Shown: piece after piece, positions 23,099 through 32,250 of the stretch
Position numbering within the stretch: the first letter of the stretch is position 1
Layout of the letters: each line of letters starts with the position of its first letter
From: a bacterium
GTDB lineage: Bacteria > Patescibacteriota > Microgenomatia > UBA1406 > GWC2-37-13
Direction of reading: 5' to 3'
NCBI GenBank assembly: GCA_021796235.1
Contig: JAJYOJ010000009.1
Span: 1-40,515, forward strand
DNA length: 40,515 nucleotides
Program-made: the position numbers and the translations under genes
Notes under the pieces: generated by a model
Seen by the model: the letters and a program-made list of their open reading frames with translations, nothing else
Told to the model about the DNA's origin: nothing
The model's database searches: none

Positions 23099-23993
23099 AA
23101 TAACCGCAGTTATCGTAGTAAAAGATAATCCTCACCATCTGAAAGACTGTCTTGATTCCATCCAGGACTTCGTCAAAACAATTATCATCGCCGATATCGG
23201 AATGAGTGATGAAGCTAAAATAATAATCTCCAAACTTAAAGATGTAAAAATCGTTTCAATAACCGAACCATCGCCTTATGTCGAGGTTATTCGTGAAGAG
23301 CTTAAAAAATATGTTGCTACCGATTATCTTCTCTTCCTTGATCCTGATGAGATTTTTCCTAGAGCTTTAAAACAACTCCTAAAAGAAAAAATTGGCTTTT
23401 TTGATTTTGCCAAAATTCCGCGTAAAAATATCATATTTGGTAAATGGATCACTCATTCACGCTGGTGGCCCGATTATCAAGTACGGCTTTTTAAGAAGGA
23501 TAAAGTCACTTGGCCTTTAAAATTACATACTCAACCCGGAACTAGCGGCAAAGCTCTAGTAATCTCTCCCGACGAAAAACTATCCCTTGTCCATTATAAC
23601 TATGAAGGGCTGGATGATTATTTTTACAAAAATATTCGCTATGCCAAAGCCGAAGCCGCTGAGATTGCAAAAAACAATCAATCGTACGCTCTTCATGATG
23701 CCCTAAAAAAATCTATTGGTGAATTCGTAAGCCGTTTTTTTCGTGATAATGGATACCGCGACGGCATGCATGGATTTGCACTAAGTATGCTGCAGATGTT
23801 TCAAGCTCTTCTTGTCTATTTGTATTACTGGGAAAATAAAAAATACTTTTCCTTGGATGAAAAAACTCTGATAAATCATTCAGAGTTATTCTTCTCCCAC
23901 GGACTAAAAGAAACATGGTATTGGATCATAAAAAAACAACTGGTTGGTAATCTTGCAAAACTGAAGATAAAAATCGTTAAGAAACTGTTTTAA
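23091..23993 (+). CDS. GT2 glycosyltransferase, WaaE/KdtX-like
   Basis: A 300-residue GT-A enzyme: ITAVIVVKDNPHHLKDCLDS at the start, LDPDE (Asp84 and Asp86) as the metal site, then RKNIIFGKWITHSRWWPDYQ and VRLFKKDKV, a motif block typical of the lipopolysaccharide core beta-glucosyltransferase (WaaE/KdtX) branch. The N-terminal ADIGMSDEAK replaces the usual D-x-x-S-D-x-T motif only partly. The protein at 33758 has the same WWPDYQ block and is a paralogue. It probably adds a hexose in the cytoplasm. It overlaps the flippase by eight bases, and its 3' end overlaps the convergent gene at 23977 by 17. Confidence 0.85.
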   Translation: MNEITAVIVVKDNPHHLKDCLDSIQDFVKTIIIADIGMSDEAKIIISKLKDVKIVSITEPSPYVEVIREELKKYVATDYLLFLDPDEIFPRALKQLLKEKIGFFDFAKIPRKNIIFGKWITHSRWWPDYQVRLFKKDKVTWPLKLHTQPGTSGKALVISPDEKLSLVHYNYEGLDDYFYKNIRYAKAEAAEIAKNNQSYALHDALKKSIGEFVSRFFRDNGYRDGMHGFALSMLQMFQALLVYLYYWENKKYFSLDEKTLINHSELFFSHGLKETWYWIIKKQLVGNLAKLKIKIVKKLF

Positions 23994-25674
23994 GCCTTTC
24001 AAATTTCTCAAACCACTGTATCTTTCTTTCGAAAAGAATTAGTGCTCCGAATAATAAAATAGCCGTTATTGAGATTATATCTCCTAATACTCGTACTTTA
24101 GTGTCTTTAAATTGGACTAGTATTGTATGTTTTCCGGCCGGGACATTATACGTGATCGTTCCTCGGTAGTCAGGATCCTGAAACTGGATCGGTACTTCAC
24201 TCCCATCTACATAGACATGCCAACCCGGAAAATAAAACGTGTAATCAACCATACGAAGCTTAGTTTTAGCGTCAATAATATACATGCGGACTGAATTTTT
24301 TGTTGTTGCTTGGACTATGGATCCGCGTCCTTCGATGATTGCCCCTTTTTTATTTTCAACTGGGTATAAATCAGTTTGACCCGTCCAGATTGTATTCATG
24401 TTATTTGAATGCAAATTAATAGTCGTAAAATAATAAGTATTTTGCGGATATAAGGTATAGTTTTTGCCATAAAGCTGCGGGAATCGTATGAGAGCAATAA
24501 AAAGAATAAATAATACCGTTAGCCAATTCCTGTTAATTTTTTCCGAAAAATAAGCGAATATAATTGGTGGCAAAAAAATAAAAACTGAAAACATCCTCCA
24601 GGGAAACTGAATGTTACTTAAAAGATTAAAATGTTTATAGATAAATTCCGAATATTTAGTTGTTAAAAATATTATCGGTACGCAAAGAATTACAGCGAAA
24701 TCAAACAAGGAAAGTTTTTTCAAGAAACGAAGTTTATACCTTACTAAATGAATTAGAACGATGATCAAGCCAATAACTACCCCCACCATCTCAGGTAAAC
24801 CGGCCTCAATAACATGTCCCCGGCTAAAGATATCATTTCTTGACTCCATAAAGTAATACCAATTTGGATCAATAAAATTTTGCAGACTCAATGTTTGATT
24901 GGGGACTAACTGATTTTTAGAAAGACCATAGAAAAAATACTTTATCTCAAGTTCCAGAGGAATATAATAATACCCCGCGATCGCCGTTCCTAAAAACATC
25001 AATCCAAAAATAAGAAAAAGTGTCTTCACTCTATGCTTCTCCGATAGTATATTCCAGAAAATATACGGCACGATAACAAACATCTGGATAACAAACATCA
25101 TCGGATGGCTTAAGGCCAAAAGAGCAGTAGAGATTATCAATAGGGGTACGGCAAAAAAACGTTTTTTTTTAGTCAGGTAATAAATACTTATTAGTATTAA
25201 AGGGAAAAAAATTAAAGAAAATGTTTCCGGTATCGCTCCCCGAATATAAAGATCAAGAATACGATATGGTGCAAGATTTACCAAAAAAGCTCCTAAGAAC
25301 GCAGTTATGGGTAAAAAATAGATTCGCAGAAAAAGATAGAAAAATACGCTTGATAATACAACTGCCAGGAGTGAAATAATATTAAACGATAAGACTGGAT
25401 CATGGAAAAAAAGATTTATAAACGCCCCTGTATAGCTTGTAAGTTGTTGTGCAAAGATTCCTATTGGCATACCGTAGTTAGCAAAGCCATCCAACCAACG
25501 AACTGGAAAATCGCCGTCCTGTAAAGCTTTTGTAAATTGCGCTATTGTCGTGATATGAATAAGTCCATCCATGTTGGCGGATCTGCCAGTGTTGACAAAT
25601 AGATCAAGCACTGTAAATAGTGATATAATTACAAGCAAGATTAAAAAATATACATCGGTCCGTTTGAGATGCAT
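23977..25674 (-). CDS. Multi-pass membrane protein, YfhO/PTPS-related GT-C-like family
   Basis: A 565-residue protein with about eleven membrane segments. The first outer loop (NMDGLIHITTIAQFTKALQD, GDFPVRWLDGFANYGMPIG) and the C-terminal outer domain (FYFPGWHVYVDGSEVPIQF) closed by a last membrane helix match the layout of the protein at 20037. In YfhO-like proteins the outer domain is thought to bind glycans. It is on the minus strand, convergent with the GT2 gene and back to back with the next plus-strand gene. The enzymatic role is inferred. Confidence 0.72.
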   Translation of the reverse strand: MHLKRTDVYFLILLVIISLFTVLDLFVNTGRSANMDGLIHITTIAQFTKALQDGDFPVRWLDGFANYGMPIGIFAQQLTSYTGAFINLFFHDPVLSFNIISLLAVVLSSVFFYLFLRIYFLPITAFLGAFLVNLAPYRILDLYIRGAIPETFSLIFFPLILISIYYLTKKKRFFAVPLLIISTALLALSHPMMFVIQMFVIVPYIFWNILSEKHRVKTLFLIFGLMFLGTAIAGYYYIPLELEIKYFFYGLSKNQLVPNQTLSLQNFIDPNWYYFMESRNDIFSRGHVIEAGLPEMVGVVIGLIIVLIHLVRYKLRFLKKLSLFDFAVILCVPIIFLTTKYSEFIYKHFNLLSNIQFPWRMFSVFIFLPPIIFAYFSEKINRNWLTVLFILFIALIRFPQLYGKNYTLYPQNTYYFTTINLHSNNMNTIWTGQTDLYPVENKKGAIIEGRGSIVQATTKNSVRMYIIDAKTKLRMVDYTFYFPGWHVYVDGSEVPIQFQDPDYRGTITYNVPAGKHTILVQFKDTKVRVLGDIISITAILLFGALILFERKIQWFEKFERLKTVS

Positions 25675-25678
25675 GTCT

Positions 25679-26260
25679 ATGAATTATAAAACAATTATTG
25701 GCCTTTTTGTTCTTCTTCTTGCTGTTTTTCTTATAACCGAGCCGAAGATCTCAAGCTATCTTTTTCCTCTCAAAAGACACGAAACATGGAATACGTTTAT
25801 TAATCAAGTAAAGAAAACCAATTATATTGATCCTCAAAAATTCTGGGAGTTTCGGGAATTTTATTATCCTGGATATTTTACCTTTGCTAAAAATGGGTTG
25901 CCTATTACGCAGATGAATAAATTTTTTACATCAGCAAACATCATTTTAAAATCAAATGTGTCTCCCTTCCCTTTTTTGATGTATCAAGCTGATAAAAAAC
26001 TAACTAGTTTAGAGACTTTGGTTGCGGAAGACAAGTTGGATCAACTTATAGATAGGTTTTCATTCCAAAATATAAGCGTTATTTATTCAAGTCCAACCAG
26101 TCTTATTTACACCCGAGACAAAAATAATGCTGTTATTATTTTTGTTGAAACCGAAAATGAGATGCTTCGTGCTAATGGTTTTTTCGATTTTAGGGAAAAA
26201 AACAAAGCTCCCATTGCAGGCAAACATTGGTTCGTAATTACATCAGTAAGATTAGATTAA
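25679..26260 (+). CDS. Exported or membrane-anchored protein, unrecognised
   Basis: A 193-residue protein with one N-terminal hydrophobic segment (IIGLFVLLLAVFLI) and a soluble outer part without cysteines. No family is recognised. Its outer part (EFYYPGYFTFAKNGLPITQ, WFVITSVRLD at the end) has some resemblance to the C-terminal outer domains of the neighbouring GT-C proteins, so it may be a detached domain of such a protein. The ATG at 25679 avoids overlap with the divergent gene that starts at 25674; an ATG two codons upstream is possible. It ends six bases before the next gene. Confidence 0.6.
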   Translation: MNYKTIIGLFVLLLAVFLITEPKISSYLFPLKRHETWNTFINQVKKTNYIDPQKFWEFREFYYPGYFTFAKNGLPITQMNKFFTSANIILKSNVSPFPFLMYQADKKLTSLETLVAEDKLDQLIDRFSFQNISVIYSSPTSLIYTRDKNNAVIIFVETENEMLRANGFFDFREKNKAPIAGKHWFVITSVRLD

Positions 26261-26266
26261 TTTTTT

Positions 26267-27886
26267 ATGATTGATTATCTAAAAAAAAGAAAATCATTGC
26301 TTTTGCTGTGTTTAGTTTATTTATTGATCAGATTGCCTTTTTTAAATCAACAATTTCTACTGCACGACGAGCGCGATATCATTTTGTCAGGATATTCAAT
26401 CGCTCGAACTGGGCGCGATCTTTTTGGCAATTTTATGCCACTAAGTTTTAACCATATTAGCCCGGATAATCCACTTTTTGCAATATATTTTTCAGCTTTA
26501 TGGTGGCTAATAATTCCAATAAAATCTGTCTTTTTGGCTCGACTACCATTTGTTCTTATCACAACATCCTTGGTCTTTATAGTTCATGAATTGATCTATC
26601 AGATAACAGCTAATAAAAAACTCTCTTTTTTAACCATGCTTTTATTTTGTTTCAGCCCCTGGGTTTTTCACATCACTAGGCTGGCTCTTGATATACCGCT
26701 AGCAATAGTTACTCTCACGCTGGGGATGCTTTTTTACCTTAAAAGAAAAACTGCGCTTTCCTTTTTTATGTTTTTTTTAACTTTTTATACTTACCAAGGA
26801 TTTCGTACAATCATTCCCTTTCTCCTAATCTATTTGGAACTGTTTTTTTTCTTAAAAACGAAGGATAGAAAACTTTTTATTAAGAAAAATGTTATAAATG
26901 TAATTTTTTTTATTCTGCTCAGTCTAAGTATTTTCTTTGTTGATGCAAAAGTAACAGAAAAACGCTTTTCTCAATTGGTATTTCTTAATCCTACCCGCTT
27001 TGTCGAAGATGTTAATTATAAAAGAAATACATCAATTGCTCCTCCTCTCATTAAAGTAATTTTCCATAACAAATTTACGGCTACTGTGAATTATATGATC
27101 ACCAACTTTGTAAAAGGACAAGATCTCCTCTACCTTTTTAAAGAAGGCGACACCAGTCCGATAAACGGCAATGTTTCAACTGGCCAGTTCTTTTTTACCG
27201 CAATATTCTTTTATTATTTAGGCATTGTGTCTTTTGGCAAAAAAAAGAAACCGCAGGATTTTTTCCCTTTGGGACTAATACCAATTGGCCTTATACCTGC
27301 AATTTTAAGTAATGTAAGTTCAACCTTTTCGATACGGGCAATGGCGTCTGGTATTGGATTTGCCTACATTATCGCCTGCGGAATAATCTTCGCTTCGCGT
27401 ATTGCTAAAAACATGTCTAAAACCATTCAAATTATCTGCGGAATAAGTATTTTAATAATATTTGGTTTTGATCTTATATATTTTTCTTATAATTATTTTT
27501 TTAGAAGACCAATTATCGTTGCTGAATCTTTTTTTGAAAATGAACGTCAACTCGCCAAATTTCTTATCGATAAAAAAAAGCCATTTACCGTATACGCCCG
27601 ATTTCCCCAAGATAATTATCTTTCGCTTATTCTTGTCGAATCTGGAAAAATTAACTGGTACACAATTCAAAGCAATTTACGTAAGGGTCAACCCTTTCTC
27701 TGGAACAATAAAATTATCAGAGATTGTGGGTCGCAAACCAATTTTGAGTCTCTTTCTGATGCGATAATATCAGAGCAGTGTCTTAACCCGCAAGAATATA
27801 AATATTTTTCTTTTCTACATCCCCCCTATCCGAATATACCCTATAATGATCTTTCGTACAAAGAAGCTTATTTCATAACTAAATAG
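26267..27886 (+). CDS. GT39-like membrane glycosyltransferase
   Basis: A 539-residue protein with about eleven membrane segments. LLHDERDIILSGYSIARTG (Asp34-Glu35) followed by GNFMPLSFNHISPDNPLFAI forms the first outer loop. The same order of features (DE, Y-S-I, TG-K/R-D, PL) occurs in the protein at 36475, so these two form a subtype. The last 130 residues are an outer domain. It is preceded by the unknown exported protein and converges with the gene ending at 27868 (19-base overlap). Confidence 0.82.
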   Translation: MIDYLKKRKSLLLLCLVYLLIRLPFLNQQFLLHDERDIILSGYSIARTGRDLFGNFMPLSFNHISPDNPLFAIYFSALWWLIIPIKSVFLARLPFVLITTSLVFIVHELIYQITANKKLSFLTMLLFCFSPWVFHITRLALDIPLAIVTLTLGMLFYLKRKTALSFFMFFLTFYTYQGFRTIIPFLLIYLELFFFLKTKDRKLFIKKNVINVIFFILLSLSIFFVDAKVTEKRFSQLVFLNPTRFVEDVNYKRNTSIAPPLIKVIFHNKFTATVNYMITNFVKGQDLLYLFKEGDTSPINGNVSTGQFFFTAIFFYYLGIVSFGKKKKPQDFFPLGLIPIGLIPAILSNVSSTFSIRAMASGIGFAYIIACGIIFASRIAKNMSKTIQIICGISILIIFGFDLIYFSYNYFFRRPIIVAESFFENERQLAKFLIDKKKPFTVYARFPQDNYLSLILVESGKINWYTIQSNLRKGQPFLWNNKIIRDCGSQTNFESLSDAIISEQCLNPQEYKYFSFLHPPYPNIPYNDLSYKEAYFITK

Positions 27887-29574
27887 ATATTAACTTGGGA
27901 GTTATTGAAGATCAGTCGTATTTTATTTTGACATTGTTCAAAGTTTTTAGGTTGGCGAGTAGATTTGACATCATATATATAGTTAATTTTATCTAAATAA
28001 CTGCACTCCCACACATGGGTTTCGTTTAAACGTTTTGTAAAATCAGTTCCGGTAAGTCTAAGCTGCATTTCATCGGCTACATAAAGAGGTTTTCCTGAAA
28101 AAGCTGCTATGTAAGAATTGTCATTGGAAGCAAATAGCGGCATAGGCTGTTTGAAATGTTTGGTAAGAGTCGGGTCAAATGGAGAGGTTAAAACAGTACC
28201 GGACGGCTGATTTTTAAGAAAATCAAGCGCCTGCAATTCTTGTTTAGGTAAGTAAGCTGGTCCAGATAGACTGGAAAAAACTTTAATAAGGTCGAAATCT
28301 ATTGGAATCGTAAGAGTAATAATGCAAAAAACTAGGATATAGTTTAACAATTTACGTTTTTTTAGAATATCGTTTAAAAAAAGTGCTACAAAAATATTGC
28401 TTAAAAAAATACCATAGTATAAAAATTGAATTGTATTCCACCATTCGCCTTTTTGGACAAAAAAGATTGTTAGGAGAATTGAAAAAATAATAGTTAGTCC
28501 AACAATTAGATCAAACTGATTAAGTTTTTTTCTCAAGCCATAAACTGCAATATAACATAATCCAAATATCCTTGTTCCAAAATTAAAAATAAGAAAAAGT
28601 GTCAATGTTAATAATTCAATACCGATCAGCCTTGGTCCGATTCCCTTTGATTGTAAAAAATAGCGGGCATTGGTCGTATCTTTGAGGTAGAAAAGTTCGG
28701 GCTCCTCAATGAAAGGATGAACTATAGACAAAGGAGAAAAGCTAAATACCGATCCGCTCTTTAATGATTGAAAAGGATTGTAAAACAAAAAAATTGATAC
28801 TATAGTAAAAATTGCCAAAATTATAAAACGTACAAAGAAACTGGACAATTTTTTTTCCGATAGAAATAAAAAAAGATAAAATAGTGCAACAATAATAAGG
28901 CTTATTATCCCTGCATAAAACTTGAGCCCTATGTTAACGGCTACAAAAATGCTCAATAATAAACTTTCCTTAAGCCCGATTCTTTTTCGTTTTATAAGTA
29001 TGAGTATTCCGAGTAAAAAAATAAGAGAAAAAGCATACTGAAGATTTATAAGAGTGTGACCAGCTTGTTGTGCTACGAGTCCTCCCGAATTCCAAATCGT
29101 CCCGTGATGATAAAGCGTAAGAATATAGCTAAAAGATCCTCCAAAATAGACAAAAAATAATAAAGATCCTACGAACCAAACTGTATCACGTATTTTTCTT
29201 GCAAATATTATTGTTAAGGTCGTAAAAAGCAGAAACCAGATGATTGGTAAAAGCTTAAAATAAGTAAAAAGAGCAGGAATATGGAAAATAGATAAAATAA
29301 AGATGAAAAGATCTAGTAAATAGTTATAACCGCTTAACACTGTTCCTGCGAAGTTCGGAAGAGTAAAGGGTATTGAATGAAACGATACAGCCGCAATCGC
29401 AAGATGCCAAATGGCATCGTGACTATGTGCTCCCCAGAAAAAAATTCCACATTTTTCATTAAAACAATAATAAGATCCGCTTGGAAAGATAATAAGCATG
29501 TGAAACAAAAACGCCGGTAAAATGAGTAAAAGTAAGGCTTTGTTCTTTCTGATATAATCGAGTACATGTCTCAT
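27868..29574 (-). CDS. Large multi-pass membrane protein, GT-C-like, unrecognised family
   Basis: A 568-residue protein with about eleven to twelve membrane segments. The first outer loop contains GAHSHDAIWHLAIAAVSF with a His-Asp pair and continues TLPNFAGTVLSGYNYLLD. This matches the general GT-C layout (acidic residue in the first outer loop, helices, then a C-terminal outer domain with TSPFDPTLTKHFKQ). I cannot name the family. It is divergent from the gene at 29566 and their starts overlap by nine bases. Confidence 0.65.
   Translation of the reverse strand: MRHVLDYIRKNKALLLLILPAFLFHMLIIFPSGSYYCFNEKCGIFFWGAHSHDAIWHLAIAAVSFHSIPFTLPNFAGTVLSGYNYLLDLFIFILSIFHIPALFTYFKLLPIIWFLLFTTLTIIFARKIRDTVWFVGSLLFFVYFGGSFSYILTLYHHGTIWNSGGLVAQQAGHTLINLQYAFSLIFLLGILILIKRKRIGLKESLLLSIFVAVNIGLKFYAGIISLIIVALFYLFLFLSEKKLSSFFVRFIILAIFTIVSIFLFYNPFQSLKSGSVFSFSPLSIVHPFIEEPELFYLKDTTNARYFLQSKGIGPRLIGIELLTLTLFLIFNFGTRIFGLCYIAVYGLRKKLNQFDLIVGLTIIFSILLTIFFVQKGEWWNTIQFLYYGIFLSNIFVALFLNDILKKRKLLNYILVFCIITLTIPIDFDLIKVFSSLSGPAYLPKQELQALDFLKNQPSGTVLTSPFDPTLTKHFKQPMPLFASNDNSYIAAFSGKPLYVADEMQLRLTGTDFTKRLNETHVWECSYLDKINYIYDVKSTRQPKNFEQCQNKIRLIFNNSQVNIYLVMK
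29550..29558 (+). promoter_or_regulatory. Extended -10 element seven bases before an ATG
   Basis: TGATATAAT ends seven bases before the ATG at 29566, so the GT2 mRNA probably begins at its start codon. The box lies inside the 5' end of the divergent membrane protein gene. Confidence 0.55.
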
Positions 29575-30381
29575 ACGTTAGCCGTTATAACGGTTGTTTA
29601 CGAAAATTATACAGTACTAGAAGACTTTTTAAACAGTTTGAGTAACCAAACAAATAAAAACTTCCAGCTTTTTATAAGCGACCTTTCAAAACTGCCGCAA
29701 AAAATTGATGCAGGTACTATTCCGGCAACTATAACAAGTGGAAAAAACAAAGGCTATGCTTACGGTATAAATCTTTCTCTGAAAAAGGCTATGGAACAAA
29801 ATATTGACAGTTTTTGCGTCGTTAACGACGATACATATTTTAAGAACGACTTCATTGCTAAAGTGGAAAATTCATTAACTGAACACACAGGTTCAATTAT
29901 TGGCGGAAAAATATATTATGCTCCTGGATTTGAATATCATAAAAACAGATATGAAAAAAACAATTTAGGTAAAGTTTTCTGGTATGCGGGTGGACGGATC
30001 GAATGGAAACATGCGACAGCCGTGCATCGGGGAGTTGACGAAGTTGATCAAGGACAGTTTGACAATCCAGGTAAAACAGACTTTGTAACTGGATGTTTCC
30101 TGGCTTATGATAAACAGGTTGTTGAGAAAGTTGGCGATTGGGATGAATCATTTTTTATGTATTATGAAGACGCAGATTTCTGTGAACGAGCTAAAAAAAG
30201 GGGTGTTTCGATATATTTTGATCCTTCAATCGTACTTTGGCACAAAAATGCCGCTTCTACCGGTGGATCGGGTTCGAGGTTACATCAGCAATATCAAACT
30301 AAAAATCAGTTACGATTTGGCCTTAGATATGCTCCATTTAGGACTAAACTTCATCTTCTTAAGAACTATTTTCTTAGCTAA
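29566..30381 (+). CDS. GT2 glycosyltransferase, rhamnosyltransferase-like (WbbL type)
   Basis: A 271-residue GT-A enzyme: AVITVVYENYTVLEDFLNSL, NKGYAYGINL, VVNDDTYF (Asp88-Asp89 metal site), GCFLAYDKQVVEKVGDWDES and FFMYYEDADFCERAKKRG. The last two blocks are the hallmark of the rhamnosyltransferase/WbbL group. It would add a deoxyhexose or similar sugar to a lipid-linked glycan. An extended -10 lies seven bases before the ATG. Its last 72 bases overlap the convergent gene at 30310. Confidence 0.88.
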   Translation: MSHTLAVITVVYENYTVLEDFLNSLSNQTNKNFQLFISDLSKLPQKIDAGTIPATITSGKNKGYAYGINLSLKKAMEQNIDSFCVVNDDTYFKNDFIAKVENSLTEHTGSIIGGKIYYAPGFEYHKNRYEKNNLGKVFWYAGGRIEWKHATAVHRGVDEVDQGQFDNPGKTDFVTGCFLAYDKQVVEKVGDWDESFFMYYEDADFCERAKKRGVSIYFDPSIVLWHKNAASTGGSGSRLHQQYQTKNQLRFGLRYAPFRTKLHLLKNYFLS

Positions 30382-31419
30382 AAAATATAAAATATTTAGG
30401 CCCAGAAAAATTAAAATAATCTCATGTTTCATTTGAATATTTTTTGAATTACCCCACTCATTAAAACGAACATAAGGATAATAAGAAAATAACAGTCCGG
30501 CTAGAAAAATATTAATTTCATTAATAAGATTTTCATAAAATGGAAGAAAAACAAAAAGCGCTAATAAATACCAGGGTTGAATTTCTGACTTTATTGATAA
30601 ATAAACAAGAATAATAATAATTGAGACTAGAATAATCACGCTGGCTTTTTTATTTTTGGAAAGAAATACTAAGGGAAAAGTGATGTATTTGATACCAGCA
30701 GACAATAGAAAAAAAAGCCGGGAGAGTATCTGACTTTTTTGCAATAAATAATAAACGCCAACTATTCCTAGCGAAACACTTATTAAATCATTATGTGAAG
30801 AAATAAGACCTTCAATCAATACCAAAGGGTGGGTTGCAAAACTGAGTGCCCATTTTTTATTCATTCGTGCCAAAACAGCTACCGAAAGTAAATAAAATCC
30901 AACAAACATCGCCTTGAACAAGATAAAATCTATGACAAATTTGCCAAAAGCCAGAAAAGAAGGTACCGCACTCAACAATAAAAAAACTGGTCCATACGGA
31001 TATGTACGTTCAGTCCATTGCAGAAATCGAAGCCAAGGATCCTTAGGAAAATCAAGTGCTCGATATAGATAAGGACTTTGATGATACCAGGTAAGAATTT
31101 TTGCATCAAACATATAATTGAAAAAATCATGGGATAGAAAAGGATAGGAAAAAAGAAAAATTATCCCTACTATAAGAGCAATTATTATCGGAGAATACCT
31201 TTTGTATTTTTTTACAAACCAAAAATGAAAAATAAAAAGAAAAACAACAAGAAAAATATATACCGTAGCTGATACATCCCGTTGATAGTAGCCGAAATGT
31301 ACCATAACATTACGAAATGTTTCCCATAGGTGTGAGTTAACCAATGTAAGATTTGGATCAACCAAGGCGTATGAATAGATACCAGTGATAAATAGAGTAA
31401 TTGCGTAAAGTACTATCAT
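30310..31419 (-). CDS. Multi-pass membrane glycosyltransferase, GT87/MptA-MptB-like
   Basis: A 369-residue protein with about ten membrane segments. SYPFLSHDFFNYMFDAKILT and YHQSPYL in the first outer loop, followed by WTERTYPYGPVFLLLS, match the pattern of alpha-mannosyltransferases of the GT87/MptB type that use polyprenyl-phosphate mannose (S-x-D-x-x-x-Y, then Y-x-Y-G-P). The 72-base overlap with the convergent GT2 gene suggests one of the 3' ends is extended. It lies on the minus strand next to a decayed GT39 gene. Confidence 0.75.
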   Translation of the reverse strand: MIVLYAITLFITGIYSYALVDPNLTLVNSHLWETFRNVMVHFGYYQRDVSATVYIFLVVFLFIFHFWFVKKYKRYSPIIIALIVGIIFLFSYPFLSHDFFNYMFDAKILTWYHQSPYLYRALDFPKDPWLRFLQWTERTYPYGPVFLLLSAVPSFLAFGKFVIDFILFKAMFVGFYLLSVAVLARMNKKWALSFATHPLVLIEGLISSHNDLISVSLGIVGVYYLLQKSQILSRLFFLLSAGIKYITFPLVFLSKNKKASVIILVSIIIILVYLSIKSEIQPWYLLALFVFLPFYENLINEINIFLAGLLFSYYPYVRFNEWGNSKNIQMKHEIILIFLGLNILYFLAKKIVLKKMKFSPKWSISKAKS

Positions 31420-31428
31420 ATAGTAATT

Positions 31429-32245
31429 TTATCTTGTTAAAATCAAAAATGTATTGTTTTTTTCTAAAATATGATAATTTAACTTCGCTGCTATAAGGTT
31501 GTTTACGGCCCAATTTCTAGTAATTACAACAAATTTATTCGACACTAATTTATGCGGGATAAATTTTTTAAAAACGAGCGCCAACTCATACATACCCAAA
31601 ACAATAAGAAAAGACAGCGGTAAATAAACCGGAATTAAATGCCAGATCTCGGTTCCCGAAGAAGTTAAAAAAGGATAAAGCCTTACAAAATTCCAAATAA
31701 ATAAAAATAGCTCATGTTCCCTCAGGAATTTCAGGCTTACTATAAGAAACGGAGCTGAAAATAAGAAACCAGGCTTTTGTTTCTGATCCCAACGGTAAAA
31801 AAATGGTATTCAATAAAGTTTTTGTATGTACGAATTTGAATAAGATACCAGGGTGCTACCAGAAATACAAATAAGATCAAGCCTGAAATAATATATCGCC
31901 GGTGAAGCGTGACCTTTGGAAAGAATTAATCCGCCAAAACTAAGCAGGGTAAAAACAACTGTTAATAGGTAGAAAAAATTAGACCAGTGTCATTAGTCAA
32001 AGTTATAGATATAACCCCTAAAAGCGCCGAGGGAAAGCGTGTGCTAAACTCATTTATACCCATTAGTTTGTAAGCAGATTGCCATGAACCAATTTACCGC
32101 ACGAGTAAAATATTTCCTGAGCGTACGATCTCTCTGGCGATAGATCCATACCAACCTTCGTCCCAGCTAGCAACTGTGTTATAATCTAAACGATAGAAGA
32201 AAATAAAACCAAAAATAATTAGAAGCAGATAAAGAAATAGATTTT
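31429..32245 (-). pseudogene. Decayed GT39/ArnT-like glycosyltransferase
   Basis: This 830-base gap without an intact gene reads on the minus strand as broken GT39 pieces. First comes YRLDYNTVASWDEGWYGSIA and REIVRSGNILLVR, with the catalytic-loop Asp-Glu, then an in-frame stop. The same frame resumes with SAYKLMGINEFSTRFPSALL. Further on, APWYLIQIRTYKNFIEYHFF and IWHLIPVYLPLSFLIV are the later membrane and outer-loop pieces, in other frames. The loop normally following the Asp-Glu (the K-P-P part) is deleted. It is an eighth GT39 copy now lost. Confidence 0.8.
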
Positions 32246-32250
32246 TTTAT

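Noticed and set aside
25571-25678. Upstream extension of the exported protein at 25679
   Set aside because: It would be antisense to the start of the divergent membrane protein and would place hydrophilic residues before the signal-like segment.
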